This document shows, in pieces, positions 35,756 to 45,869 of a stretch of 64,000 bases of DNA. Under the pieces are notes generated by a model. It was given only the letters and a program-made list of their open reading frames with translations, made no database searches and was not told the origin of the DNA. The DNA is from Dyadobacter frigoris. GTDB lineage: Bacteria; Bacteroidota; Bacteroidia; Cytophagales; Spirosomataceae. Position numbers and translations under genes: made by a program. Numbering within the stretch: position 1 is the stretch's first letter; the number at the start of each line of letters is the position of its first letter. The stretch covers positions 434,001 through 498,000 of the forward strand of contig NZ_SZVO01000003.1 in NCBI RefSeq assembly GCF_005280585.1. Direction: 5' to 3'.

Positions 35756-38700
35756 TTATAATTCTACGTTAAGGCTGAATCCAAAATAGCGTAACAAAGG
35801 CAGCGCAGTCGATTCCAGACCAAGAGAAGAATTGTTCACGTTAAACGAGGATGCTTCCGGTGCAAACCCTTCGGTGTGGCGTTGCAGATAAAACAAATTC
35901 CGTCCGTAAATACCAGCGCGAATTCCTTTAAAAGGCGTTTTTCTGACAATACTTGAAGGTAGCTGATAGTTGAAAGTCATCTCACGGAACATGACGTAAC
36001 TTGCGTCATTCAGCATTTCTTCCGAAACTACATTGTCTTTATCAGGCGCTACCACGTTCCAGTAATCCTGAGCGCGGACTTGTTTTGTATTTTGCTGTCC
36101 GCTGCTGGTATAAGTTCCGTCAGCCGATTTTGTAGCAACAACACCTTTGGCAACGTAAGTACCATCTCTTCCATCCAACGTCATTTTATTGGTACCGTAA
36201 ATCAGTTCTTCTCTCAAACTCTGAGAATATATTTTACCGCCCTGACTGATATCGACCAAAGCCGATAAAGCAAAACCTTTGTAACGGAAACTATTATTAA
36301 ATCCGCCAATCCATTTTGGCAGCGCATTACCAATTTCATACAAAAGTTTGGCATTACTTTTCAGCGGTAAACCCGTCACCGGATCAATCAAACGATTTCC
36401 CTGATCATCTCTCAACCATTGAAAACCATTTCCGATCATCGTACCAAATGCCTTTCCGGGCTCAGCCACAACGTTAACACCGCGGTCACTTCCAAGCAAA
36501 TAAGTATCAACACCTTCCGCCAGGGAAATTACTTTGTTACGGTTTCTTGAGAAGTTGAAAGTTGCATCCCAGCTAAAACCGTCATCCGTTTTAATCGGTG
36601 TTCCGTTTAAAGTTAATTCCACACCACGGTTACGGATTTGTCCTGCATTGATACGGCGCGAAGCAAATGTGCTTGAAGGTGGCAACGGCACGTCAAGAAT
36701 CTGGTTTTTGGTACTTGCATTGTAATAAGCAGCGGACAAACCCATTCTGTTTTTGAAGAAACGAGCGTCAACACCAAATTCGGTTGAAGTTGTTAATTCA
36801 TTTTTCAAATTAGGATCAGGAATGATCGAAGCAAAAGATGCCAATGGTACACCTCCGTGTGCATTTTGTTCCAAAGAATAAGTACCTGTCAATTGGTATG
36901 GCGAACCTGAACTACCGGCTTGCGCCCATGAAGCTCTTACTTTTAAAAAGCTTAAAACGTCACTTTGAAGATTTAGCGCATCCGTTAATACCAAACTTCC
37001 GCTCACAGCCGGGTAAAAGAATGAATTATTGGCAGGCGATAAAGTGGACGACCAGTCATTTCTTGCTGAGAAATCAAGAAAAGCAAATTCTTTATAACCC
37101 AACTGGCCAGAACCATAAACCGAATTGATGGACGATTCCGTTAATCCGAAAATATAAGAATTGGTAAGTGTATTGTTGATCACATAAAGATTCGGCGCGA
37201 CAAATTCTGTTCCGGTATTACCCGTAGTTCTGGATGAGAATTTCTGGTGATTCGCACCTAAATTCAAAGAAAACGAAAGATCTTTTGAAAGCTGCGGATT
37301 TAATGAAAGCAAAACATCGCTGTTGTTTTCACGCACGCGGGAAACTTCTTCTCTGATATCTCCATTTTTGTTCAATGACTGATAGGTTCCCTTTTCACGG
37401 TAACGAAGTCTTTCATCTGTATAGAAATCCGTACCGGTCTTCGCCGTTAATCTGATCCAGTCATTGAACTGATAACTCAAACGGATCAAACCAAGAATAC
37501 GCTGGCGGTCATCTGAATTTCTGGTATGATTTACCGTCCAGTAAGGATTTGCCGTCGAAGAATTCGTAGCATACGTCTTTTCCATACCCACAACAGGCGT
37601 GCCTCCGTAGCCAAGCTGGCGGCTCACATCCTGTGCCGTCCATGAAGAATTGGAAAGAATATCCATTGGAATACTACGAGGCTGACTGATAAACAGATAA
37701 GCCGGATTGTCGCTTGCATCCGAAACGGTCGGACGGTTTACACCTTTCTGGTCAATGTAATTAACCTTCACATCCATTTCCAGTTTTGACGTCAGTTTAG
37801 CCGTTGTCCGAAGGTTGAAATTATTCCGTTTTAATGTATTTCCTGGTGTGTAACCATCAATATTGGTATTTCCATAAGACAAACGATAGCTGATATTATC
37901 ATTTCCGCCTTCCAGGCTCAGGTTGTTCACAACTTGTCTTTCCTGTTTGAAAAACTTTTGAAAAGTATTTGGCTGAGGTGTAAAATTCAGAACATTTCCC
38001 CACTGGTCTTCATACTGCTGACCTTCCATTTTTGCGCCCCAGCTTGCTCTTGTAAAACGGTCGCGACCACCGCTGGCTTTCGGCATTCCTGCAATGCCAG
38101 CCGCTTGCGCCGCTGCCCAGGTATATATTTTATCGTCCGTACCTCTGAAATTTGTAAAATTTCCATCATAACCCTGGCCATAAACATTTTGCAGATCAGG
38201 TAAAACCAACGCATCACCTAATGAATAATCGATACCATATTTAATACCAATTCCTTTACGGGATTTCCCTGATTTAGTCGTGATCAAAACAACGCCATTA
38301 CTTCCACGCTGTCCGTAAAGCGCCGCTGCATTTGGCCCTTTCAACACCGACATACTTTCAACATCTTCCGGATTTATGTTTGAAATACCATCACCATAGT
38401 CAATTCCACCAGCACTTCCGGGCGAGCTGGGATTGCTGTTATCCATCGGAATCCCATCGATTACATACAATGGCTGGCTATTGCCGACCAAGGAATTGGA
38501 ACCACGGATCACAACACGGGAAGAACCACCTGCACCATTAGCCGATCGTGTAACCTGTACACCCGCCATTTTCCCGGCCAGAGAATTCGCTAAATTTGCT
38601 TCTTTGGCCGTTGAAAGCATCTCACCGCCAATTTCCTGAACCGAATATCCCAATGCTCTTTTATCTCTTTTTATACCAAGCGCGGTAACCACAACTTCCG

Positions 38701-39418
38701 AAAGATTCTGTGTATCTTCCAGTAATGTCACTTTGATCTCGGACTGCGCACCTGCAATGATTTCCTTTCGCACGTAACCGACAAAAGAAAAAACCAGTGT
38801 GGAATTTGCATCGTCAACCGCTATTTCATATTTCCCGTTAACATCCGTTGCGGTTCCGCGTGTTGTTCCTTTTACCAAAACACTCACGCCAATTAATGCC
38901 TCACCCTTTGCATCTATCACACTCCCTTTGATTACACTTTCAGCAATCGAAGTTCTGCTATTGACTTTTGGATCATCAATCACAACCCGATTGAAAGAAC
39001 CTTCTTTTGCATAGAGTTCACTGGTTTTCAGATCAGAAACAATGCCAGAAGTTTCCTTCGCCTTTTTACTTTTCGATGCAAGCAAAACATAGGTACCAGC
39101 CTTCACTTTTTTGTATTTCAAACCGGTTGTTTGTAACAACAGATCCAGATTTTGTTCCAGACTTGCACCCGGTTTTATGGTATTGGACGGTACGCTTAGT
39201 TCTGTTAACAGTCTTTCCTCAAATAAAATATCGACGGCATAAACATCTTTCAGTTTAAGCAAAGCATCCCGCAATTTCATCGACTGTGCAGGTTTTGTTT
39301 CCTGCTGTTTTTGATTTTGGGGAGAATATGCAAATAATTGGGCAAAGGCAAACGTGGGAGAAATACTCACCATAACATAAAGGAACAGCGTCCTTGCCGA
39401 CGGTAGTTTTAGATTCAT
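35756..39418 (-). CDS. SusC/RagA TonB-dependent transporter with N-terminal STN signalling domain
   Basis: The 1220-residue protein has a signal peptide, then an STN domain (about residues 45-115, MKLRDALLKLKDVYAVDILF). A carboxypeptidase-regulatory-like domain (about 165-245), a TonB-box-like ETQNLSEVVVTALGIKRD-type stretch, the plug with QPLYVIDGIPMDNS and a 22-strand barrel follow. The STN domain lets a loaded transporter signal to the FecR protein in the inner membrane. FecR and the ECF sigma factor are encoded directly upstream, 25 bp and about 1.1 kb away, which makes a complete trans-envelope signalling set that would induce the same operon or its own targets. Confidence 0.95.
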   Translation of the reverse strand: MNLKLPSARTLFLYVMVSISPTFAFAQLFAYSPQNQKQQETKPAQSMKLRDALLKLKDVYAVDILFEERLLTELSVPSNTIKPGASLEQNLDLLLQTTGLKYKKVKAGTYVLLASKSKKAKETSGIVSDLKTSELYAKEGSFNRVVIDDPKVNSRTSIAESVIKGSVIDAKGEALIGVSVLVKGTTRGTATDVNGKYEIAVDDANSTLVFSFVGYVRKEIIAGAQSEIKVTLLEDTQNLSEVVVTALGIKRDKRALGYSVQEIGGEMLSTAKEANLANSLAGKMAGVQVTRSANGAGGSSRVVIRGSNSLVGNSQPLYVIDGIPMDNSNPSSPGSAGGIDYGDGISNINPEDVESMSVLKGPNAAALYGQRGSNGVVLITTKSGKSRKGIGIKYGIDYSLGDALVLPDLQNVYGQGYDGNFTNFRGTDDKIYTWAAAQAAGIAGMPKASGGRDRFTRASWGAKMEGQQYEDQWGNVLNFTPQPNTFQKFFKQERQVVNNLSLEGGNDNISYRLSYGNTNIDGYTPGNTLKRNNFNLRTTAKLTSKLEMDVKVNYIDQKGVNRPTVSDASDNPAYLFISQPRSIPMDILSNSSWTAQDVSRQLGYGGTPVVGMEKTYATNSSTANPYWTVNHTRNSDDRQRILGLIRLSYQFNDWIRLTAKTGTDFYTDERLRYREKGTYQSLNKNGDIREEVSRVRENNSDVLLSLNPQLSKDLSFSLNLGANHQKFSSRTTGNTGTEFVAPNLYVINNTLTNSYIFGLTESSINSVYGSGQLGYKEFAFLDFSARNDWSSTLSPANNSFFYPAVSGSLVLTDALNLQSDVLSFLKVRASWAQAGSSGSPYQLTGTYSLEQNAHGGVPLASFASIIPDPNLKNELTTSTEFGVDARFFKNRMGLSAAYYNASTKNQILDVPLPPSSTFASRRINAGQIRNRGVELTLNGTPIKTDDGFSWDATFNFSRNRNKVISLAEGVDTYLLGSDRGVNVVAEPGKAFGTMIGNGFQWLRDDQGNRLIDPVTGLPLKSNAKLLYEIGNALPKWIGGFNNSFRYKGFALSALVDISQGGKIYSQSLREELIYGTNKMTLDGRDGTYVAKGVVATKSADGTYTSSGQQNTKQVRAQDYWNVVAPDKDNVVSEEMLNDASYVMFREMTFNYQLPSSIVRKTPFKGIRAGIYGRNLFYLQRHTEGFAPEASSFNVNNSSLGLESTALPLLRYFGFSLNVEL

Positions 39419-39442
39419 CGTAAAGAAATTGGGTTATTACAG

Positions 39443-40462
39443 TTAAAAAAGATCAACTGGTTTAGGGTTAAAATAAACTTTGTTTTCGCGGTGGGATATA
39501 TCAATGTCCAGCATTTCTGAAAGTACATCCAAAATTTCATCAACATTCTCAGCTTTAAATGATCCTGTAAGTTCTCTTTCAGCCGTTTGTTTATCTTTTA
39601 TCTCTACGTCAACACCGTAGATTTCATTCAGTTTTGTGGCTACTTCGCCAAGTTTTGTATGGTCAAAAACCATTCTGTGTTCCTTCCAGACGGATTGAAG
39701 TTCCACTTCGGTTTTTGTCAGTTTTTCAAGTTCCATTTTACCATTTTGATAAATCGTAACCTGATCTCCCGGTTTCATTGTCAATGGTTTACTTTCCTGA
39801 GCAGACGAAAGCTGGACCTTTCCTTTATTCAAAACAACCCTCGTTCCTTTTTTTCTGGTATAAACAACAAACTCAGTTCCTAAAACCAGAATTTCGCTAT
39901 CATCCGTCGTGTGCACTATAAATTGCTTGTTATCAACAGTATGTGTTACGTTGAACTCCGCCTCTCCATCCAAAAAAACTTCTCTGCTCGCATTCACAAA
40001 ATCAAACCTTGGCACTTTTAAGGACGAGTTTGCATTCAAAGTTACCCGGCTGCTATCGTTTAAAATTATCGCTTTTAATTCTCCATTAGCCGTTTTATAA
40101 TTTTCAAAAAGGATTAAATCTTTTGAAAATATTCCTGTCCCAAGTGCAACAACAGCCGCTGCGGCCCACTTCCAAACATTCAGGTTCAGGTTTTTTTTCT
40201 TTGTTTTTATATCAGAAAGATAAAATTCAGTATCGTTCTCTTCAATGTCCGTATCCACTATACGTTGTGAGAATTTTTCAAAGGCGATTTCATTGTCCGG
40301 TAAAAACTGGGGACGATTTATTTCCCATTCTTCAAGATATTCAAAATACAATTCAAGGCTTTCAGGACCGCTTAACCATTCTTCAATAAGTTTTTTCTGC
40401 AAAGCCGTAGCGTTTCCAGCGAAATAAGTAAAAAGTATATCTTTTGGCAATTCGGATTTCAT
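39443..40462 (-). CDS. FecR family anti-sigma factor
   Basis: The 339-residue protein has an N-terminal cytoplasmic anti-sigma part (residues about 1-90), one membrane helix (about 97-117) and a periplasmic FecR domain (about 122-215, starting at NYKTANGELKAIILNDSSRVTLNANS). A C-terminal DUF4974-type domain (about 262-331, GEVATKLNEIYGVDVEIKD) completes it. It holds the ECF sigma factor inactive or primes it until the STN-SusC signals ligand. It starts 93 bp after the sigma gene stop and ends 24 bp before the SusC start, so the three are one transcription unit or closely coupled. Confidence 0.95.
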   Translation of the reverse strand: MKSELPKDILFTYFAGNATALQKKLIEEWLSGPESLELYFEYLEEWEINRPQFLPDNEIAFEKFSQRIVDTDIEENDTEFYLSDIKTKKKNLNLNVWKWAAAAVVALGTGIFSKDLILFENYKTANGELKAIILNDSSRVTLNANSSLKVPRFDFVNASREVFLDGEAEFNVTHTVDNKQFIVHTTDDSEILVLGTEFVVYTRKKGTRVVLNKGKVQLSSAQESKPLTMKPGDQVTIYQNGKMELEKLTKTEVELQSVWKEHRMVFDHTKLGEVATKLNEIYGVDVEIKDKQTAERELTGSFKAENVDEILDVLSEMLDIDISHRENKVYFNPKPVDLF

Positions 40463-40555
40463 GTTGATGTAAAACGCTGTTAGTATAATGATGACCAGTT
40501 TTTTTACTCTCCCCCTAGCTCAAACTTTTATTATTTTAAATGAGCGGAAGTTCTT

Positions 40556-41236
40556 TTACCAATTCGGCAAAAAAGCAGATAATATAAACAACCAGTAATT
40601 TTGTAATGCTTTTCTTAAAGTGACTAATGCTTTGCTGATATGCGCCTCAACTGCCTTCCCGGAGACATTCAGTTTTTCAGCAATTTCCTTATAACTCTTT
40701 CCCTCAAAACGGCTCATCAAAAAGACTTTCTGGCATTGCGGCGGTAGCAGATTTATTGTTTTTTCAATGTGTAAATAGAGCTCATCAAACTCCATAACTC
40801 CGTCTGGTTCCAGCGTGGAGGAAGCTTTGTCGTTTTCTTCCAGTTCTTCCGACCTTTCTTTATCAAATTCCCACTTTATATAAGTCAGGCTTTTGTTCCG
40901 GACTGAGGTAAAAAGATAAGCTCGAAAAGAAGTGGTGATTTGTTCGTGTAATTTCTTTTTCCAAAAAGTATAAAAAACTTCCGCAACCAGATCTTCTGCA
41001 ACTTCCCGGTTATAAACAAACCTCACCGCATGGCTGCAAAGCGGACTATAATATTGCCGGAAAAGCAATTCATATCCTTTTACAGAATCCTGTTCAAAAG
41101 CTTTACGAATAAAAAATTCTTTATCTGTCTGAATCGAATTTGATATATCCGAATTTATTTCGTCAGGAATAAGTCTTATTTCCTGACTAGCCATTTCATC
41201 CGCCTCCAAAGAATTATTAAGCAACAATTTCCTCAC
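40556..41236 (-). CDS. ECF RNA polymerase sigma factor (Bacteroidota expansion family)
   Basis: The protein has up to 226 residues; a later ATG at 41194 would shorten it by 14. Region 2 is LLFRQYYSPLCSHAVRFVY followed by AEDLVAEVFYTFWKK. Region 4 is LPPQCQKVFLMSRFEGKSY with EIAEKLNVSGKAVEAHI, the usual helix-turn-helix for -35 recognition. Group members direct RNA polymerase to nutrient-uptake operons and are controlled by FecR partners such as the one directly downstream. The C-terminus ends with a short hydrophobic tail (LQNYWLFILSAFLPNW), which is unusual for a sigma factor. Confidence 0.93.
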   Translation of the reverse strand: MRKLLLNNSLEADEMASQEIRLIPDEINSDISNSIQTDKEFFIRKAFEQDSVKGYELLFRQYYSPLCSHAVRFVYNREVAEDLVAEVFYTFWKKKLHEQITTSFRAYLFTSVRNKSLTYIKWEFDKERSEELEENDKASSTLEPDGVMEFDELYLHIEKTINLLPPQCQKVFLMSRFEGKSYKEIAEKLNVSGKAVEAHISKALVTLRKALQNYWLFILSAFLPNW

Positions 41237-41657
41237 ATCGCAAAACTTTTAATACCCTTTATATAATTAAGACAAAATATTAAGAAACAACCCTACCTCA
41301 TACCGGAATAATTTATCATTTATTTTCTAACAAGAATATTCAGGATATTATTCCATTTTATTAAAAATGGCCAAAACCATTTCATTACATCAATTACTGA
41401 TTTCATCGTCGAATTTTTACCATTCAAACTTTTTTTCTTTCATCATGCAACATTCTTGCTTCACTTTGTATCTATCAAGAGAAAGCCGGATACTTGGTTT
41501 CCGTTCATCCAACAAAATAACCTTTTATGTAATCTAAGGTTCTATGCTATACCAAGTACTTATCTTTGCAATGTACCCGATATTCAAGAATACCTGAGTT
41601 AATACAATTCTGAATATTTGAAAAATATCGGGCCCATAATATAACTATCTATTAGCC
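41237..41657. other. Divergent region between sigma factor and TonB-linked barrel gene
   Basis: About 420 AT-rich bases contain no gene. TATCTTTG at 41561-41568 fits the -7 consensus for the downstream barrel gene, about 90 bp before its ATG, but no TTG lies at the expected -33 distance. Confidence 0.4.
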
Positions 41658-44099
41658 ATGAAATTCTTTATTAATCTGACAGTAGCACTGCTGCTTAGCG
41701 GTAGCTTTGTGCTTGCTCAAACCACATTGACAAAAGGAAAAGTGTCCGGGGCAATTCTGGATGAGAAATCCCAGCCTTTTCCTTTTGTCAATGTTTTGCT
41801 TTTAAAAGCGAAAGACTCGACCTTATCAAAAGGACTTGCAGCTGACGAAAACGGAAAGTTTCTTTTCGATCAGGTCGATACCGGCGAATACATGGCGATG
41901 GTGTCCATGGTTGGTTATCAAAAAGCTTACAGCAAAAATTTTTCGGTAAAAGAAAATGCTGTAAACCTTCCCTCTTTTACACTACAACCGGAATCACAAT
42001 CATTGAATGAAGTGACCGTTGTGGCAAAAAAACCCTTTATAGAGCAGCAAATCGACCGTACGGTAATCAATGTTGAGAACAGCATCGTTTCTGCGGGAGC
42101 TACTGCACTGGAAGTTTTGGAACGTTCACCAGGCATAACTGTCGATCAGCAAAACGATAAGCTGCAACTTCGCGGAAAAGATGGTGTCATTGTGCAAATC
42201 GATGGCAAACAGACTTACCTGAGTCAGGCTGAGCTTGTAAATCTTTTAAGAAATACGCCAAGTGATAATATTGAGAAAATTGAGCTAATCACCAATCCAT
42301 CAGCCAAATACGATGCGGCAGGAAACTCGGGAATTATCAATATCAAGTTTAAGAAAAATAAAAATTTCGGAACCAATGGTAACTTTTCAGTTGGTGGCGG
42401 TATTGCTACACCGGGTTACGGACGCGGAAATGGTTCGCTGGCATTAAATAACAGAAAAGGGAAAGTTAGCCTTTTTGGAACCGGAAGTGCTTTTCAAGGT
42501 GAAGGTTTCAATAACCAAACCATATACCGCGCTATTCCATACGAAGGTAAAACGACGACTTTTAACATGGTTTCAAAAAGTGACTGGAAATCGCAAAACT
42601 ATAACTACCGTGTTGGAATGGATTATTTCGCTACGGATAAAACAACGATTGGTGTTCTTTTCTCCGGTTTTTACAATGCCTGGAAAAACCCGATCAGAGC
42701 GACAAATGCAGAGATATTGAATGATGATCTGAGCCTTCAGCAAACCTATCACACGGACATGAAAGCGAACAATCACATGAATAATATCAGCGCGAATGTT
42801 AACCTGAAACATCAATTTAACGACAAAGGCAAAGAATTGACGTTTGATGCAGATTACGTTCAATATGATAGCAAAGGATACAACTTTCTGGACACAAGAT
42901 ATTTTAAACCGGACGGATCTTCAAACGGAAATCCTGACATAGTAAGAAATAATATGCCGGCATTGATCAATATAGGTGTAGCGAAACTGGATTATACGCA
43001 ACCAATCGGGAAAGGAAAATTCGAAGCCGGATTGAAGTCGAGTTATGTACGATCAAACAATAACATGATTTTCGAAACAAAAACTGATGACTGGGCTCTT
43101 GATCCATCGCGTACAAATCAATTCAAATACACTGAAAATATAAATGCAGGTTACGCCAATTACAATGGCCAGTTTAATGCAAAAACTAAATATCAACTTG
43201 GCTTGCGTGCTGAATACACCCATGCTGTTGGCAATTCGATAACGCTGAACAGTATCAGAAACCGTAAATATCTGAATGTGTTCCCAAGTGTTTTCTTATC
43301 GAGAAATCTTGACAGCAGTAACGTTTTAAATCTGTCATATAGCTACCGGATCGATCGTCCTAATTACCAGTCATTGAATCCATTTGAATATTATCTGGAT
43401 CCGTATACTTTCCAAAAAGGTAATCCAAACCTTCGTCCGCAGTATACGCATTCGTTTCAGTTGGTGCACGTTTATAAAAGCTTCCTGAACACAACACTGG
43501 CTTACAGCCGCGTGAAAGATATGATTGCTGATGAAGTACCCATGTTGGTTCCTGAGAAAAACCAAACCTATGTAACATCAGAAAACCTTGACAATCAGAA
43601 CTATATAAGTTTAACAATTTCAGCGCCTATTCCAATTACGAAATGGTGGAATGCGCAAACCAACTTATCAGGCGCTTATAATCACTATAAGACCTTTTAC
43701 CGGAACGCACCGTTTGATATGAAAATTTTCACTTATAACGCTTTTGTCAACAACACTTTTACGCTTTCCAAAACGTGGACAGCAGAACTTTCAGGATGGT
43801 TTAATAGTCCGGCGATATACGGTTTGCTATCAGCGAAATCACAAGGCGCTATCAATCTTGGTTTACAAAAATCATTGATGGATAAAAAAGCAACGATCCG
43901 TTTTAGCGTTCAGGATCCTTTCTGGACAAACAAATTCAGAGGTACAACGAAGTTTGAAGATATTGATTTAAGAGTAAAAAGCACATGGCCAAGCCGCCAG
44001 TTCAGACTTGTTTTCACCTACCGTTTCGGTAATCAAAACGTAAAAACAAGACAACGTAACACAGGTTCTGACGATATTCAGTCACGTGTAAAAAGTTAA
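41658..44099 (+). CDS. TonB-dependent receptor-like outer-membrane beta-barrel protein
   Basis: The 813-residue protein has a signal peptide (cleavage near VLAQ). A carboxypeptidase-regulatory-like domain (about residues 27-110, VSGAILDEKSQPFPFVNVLLL) is followed by a plug-like region (LEVLERSPGITVDQQND, LITNPSAKYDAAGNSGIINIKF). The C-terminal barrel is of the OMP_b-brl_3 type, common in Bacteroidota. It lacks an STN domain and has no SusD partner. Such proteins are TonB-linked receptors of mostly unknown ligand, often for metals, peptides or siderophores. The gene is divergent from the sigma factor and closed by its own terminator. Confidence 0.9.
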   Translation: MKFFINLTVALLLSGSFVLAQTTLTKGKVSGAILDEKSQPFPFVNVLLLKAKDSTLSKGLAADENGKFLFDQVDTGEYMAMVSMVGYQKAYSKNFSVKENAVNLPSFTLQPESQSLNEVTVVAKKPFIEQQIDRTVINVENSIVSAGATALEVLERSPGITVDQQNDKLQLRGKDGVIVQIDGKQTYLSQAELVNLLRNTPSDNIEKIELITNPSAKYDAAGNSGIINIKFKKNKNFGTNGNFSVGGGIATPGYGRGNGSLALNNRKGKVSLFGTGSAFQGEGFNNQTIYRAIPYEGKTTTFNMVSKSDWKSQNYNYRVGMDYFATDKTTIGVLFSGFYNAWKNPIRATNAEILNDDLSLQQTYHTDMKANNHMNNISANVNLKHQFNDKGKELTFDADYVQYDSKGYNFLDTRYFKPDGSSNGNPDIVRNNMPALINIGVAKLDYTQPIGKGKFEAGLKSSYVRSNNNMIFETKTDDWALDPSRTNQFKYTENINAGYANYNGQFNAKTKYQLGLRAEYTHAVGNSITLNSIRNRKYLNVFPSVFLSRNLDSSNVLNLSYSYRIDRPNYQSLNPFEYYLDPYTFQKGNPNLRPQYTHSFQLVHVYKSFLNTTLAYSRVKDMIADEVPMLVPEKNQTYVTSENLDNQNYISLTISAPIPITKWWNAQTNLSGAYNHYKTFYRNAPFDMKIFTYNAFVNNTFTLSKTWTAELSGWFNSPAIYGLLSAKSQGAINLGLQKSLMDKKATIRFSVQDPFWTNKFRGTTKFEDIDLRVKSTWPSRQFRLVFTYRFGNQNVKTRQRNTGSDDIQSRVKS

Positions 44100-44164
44100 T
44101 CAAAAGAGATAATGACGGTCAGGTTGTGACTTTATTTATAATTAGTTAGGTTAATAATACGGAC

Positions 44165-44192
44165 AATCCATTCTTCATTTGAGGAATGGATT
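44165..44192 (+). terminator. Terminator after the barrel gene
   Basis: A 9-bp perfect stem (44165-44173 with 44184-44192) is followed by TCTTTTTA. Confidence 0.75.
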
Positions 44193-44248
44193 TCTTTTTA
44201 TAGGCAGCCGGCGATCGGCTGTCAGATTCTAGCTCATTTGGAACAAAA

Positions 44249-44285
44249 AATTGAGAACCAAACGACAAGCGTCCAATTCTCAATT
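44249..44285 (-). terminator. Probable pgk terminator
   Basis: A 9-bp stem (44249-44257 with 44277-44285) read on the minus strand is followed by a T-run. It lies 97 bp after the pgk stop. Confidence 0.5.
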
Positions 44286-44286
44286 C

Positions 44287-44380
44287 TTCATCATTAACAA
44301 TTAACCATTAACAACTAATTTCCATCATTAACCATTAACAACTAATTTCCATCATTAACCATTAACAACTAACCATTAAT
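44287..44380. repeat. Short tandem repeat, 27-bp unit
   Basis: About three copies of a 27-bp AT-rich unit built on CATTAAC (units near 44294, 44321 and 44348, the first and last imperfect) lie directly 3' of pgk. They are probably slippage products with no clear function. Confidence 0.7.
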
Positions 44381-44382
44381 AC

Positions 44383-45570
44383 TTAATCCAAGGCTGCAAC
44401 GCCAGGAAGCACTTTACCTTCCATGTATTCAAGCAATGCACCACCGCCTGTTGAAACGTAGCTTACGCGATCTCCATAACCTGCATTGTTCACAGCAGAA
44501 GCCGAATCTCCACCACCAATCAGTGAGAAAGCATCGTTTTCTTCTGTCGCAGCTACTACTGATTCAGCAATGGCATTTGTTCCTGTTGCGAAATTCGGAA
44601 ATTCGAAAACGCCCATAGGGCCATTCCAAAGAACTGTCTTCGAAGCGGCAATAATGCTTTTAAACAATTCAATTGATTTAGGACCAATATCCAAACCTTC
44701 CCAATCATCAGGAATTTCCGCAGTTGGTACAGTCTGGCGATTTGCATCGTTACTGAATTTATCAGCAATAACCGTATCAATCGGCAAAACAAGATTTACA
44801 CCTTTTTGTTTTGCTTTTTCAAGCAATTCAAGTGTCAAATCCATTTTATCTGCTTCAAGTAAAGATTTCCCGATATTTCCGCCAAGTGCTTTTGTAAAAG
44901 TATATGACATTCCGCCTCCGATGATCAGGTTATCAACCTTGTCAAGCAAACGTTCAATAATCAAAATCTTATCAGAAATTTTAGCACCACCCATAATCGC
45001 AGTGAAAGGACGCTCTGAATGTTCCAGAAGTCTTTCTGCATTATCAAGCTCAGCCTGCATTACATAACCACAAACTTTGTCTTTGAAAAACTTACCGATA
45101 ACGGCTGTGGAAGCATGAGCACGGTGAGCCGTTCCGAATGCATCCATAACCCAGACATCTCCAAGTTTTGACAATTTTTCGGCGAAAGCTTCATCCCCTT
45201 TTTCTTCTTCTTTGTAAAAACGAAGATTTTCCAACAACAATACTTCACCAGGTTGCAAAGCAGCCGCCATTTCCGTAGCACTTGCTCCGATACAATCGTC
45301 AGCAAACTTTACTGTTTTACCTAAAATTAAAGAAAGAGGGTTAACCAGGTGTTTTAGAGAATATTTTTCAGTGGGTCCATCTTTCGGACGTCCAAGATGG
45401 GACATCAAAATCACAGATCCTCCTTCACTAAGAATCTTGTTGATGGTGGGTATAGTGGCACGGATCCGGGTATCATCCGTAATCTCAAACTTGTCATTAA
45501 GCGGTACGTTAAAATCAACGCGCACCAAGGCCTTTTTGCCGGAAAAATTGTAAGAATCTAATGTTGTCAT
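44383..45570 (-). CDS. pgk: Phosphoglycerate kinase
   Basis: The 395-residue length is standard. The N-terminal substrate-binding segments [13 protein letters not shown] and [10 protein letters not shown] are clear, as are [39 protein letters not shown] and the C-terminal nucleotide-binding [13 protein letters not shown] and [11 protein letters not shown]. The enzyme transfers phosphate between 1,3-bisphosphoglycerate and ADP in glycolysis and gluconeogenesis in the cytoplasm. It is a single-gene unit with a candidate -7 box 30 bp upstream, divergent from the FAN1-like nuclease gene. Confidence 0.98.
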   Translation of the reverse strand: MTTLDSYNFSGKKALVRVDFNVPLNDKFEITDDTRIRATIPTINKILSEGGSVILMSHLGRPKDGPTEKYSLKHLVNPLSLILGKTVKFADDCIGASATEMAAALQPGEVLLLENLRFYKEEEKGDEAFAEKLSKLGDVWVMDAFGTAHRAHASTAVIGKFFKDKVCGYVMQAELDNAERLLEHSERPFTAIMGGAKISDKILIIERLLDKVDNLIIGGGMSYTFTKALGGNIGKSLLEADKMDLTLELLEKAKQKGVNLVLPIDTVIADKFSNDANRQTVPTAEIPDDWEGLDIGPKSIELFKSIIAASKTVLWNGPMGVFEFPNFATGTNAIAESVVAATEENDAFSLIGGGDSASAVNNAGYGDRVSYVSTGGGALLEYMEGKVLPGVAALD

Positions 45571-45599
45571 GGGCTCTAAAAGTTGTTTTCCATAGGAAA

Positions 45600-45607
45600 C
45601 AAATGTA
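45600..45607 (-). promoter_or_regulatory. Candidate -7 box for pgk
   Basis: On the minus strand this reads TACATTTG, matching TAnnTTTG, 29 bp before the ATG. No TTG lies at the right upstream distance. Confidence 0.35.
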
Positions 45608-45790
45608 AGTCAATTCTTTATAAAATACTACGTTAATGAAAAATGGGAATAATTTGAATTGGTATAGTACAATTTTTACTAATTATTTTTCCAATTAATT
45701 TAATTTTAATGCTCAATTTCCATCTTTTTCATAAAAGGTAAAGCAATTGAAGTTCTTACTATAAAACCTGCCGACTAAATATCCCGGTTG

Positions 45791-45823
45791 TTGAATAATT
45801 CTTCTTTTGTCTCGTTATATTTG
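45791..45823 (+). promoter_or_regulatory. Candidate promoter for the FAN1-like nuclease
   Basis: TTG (45791-45793), a 22-bp spacer and TATATTTG (45816-45823) resemble the Bacteroidota -33/-7 pattern. The gene start is about 47 bp downstream. Confidence 0.4.
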
Positions 45824-45869
45824 AATAAAGTTTAGTGGCAAACTGACTGTAACATCTACAATATTCACT

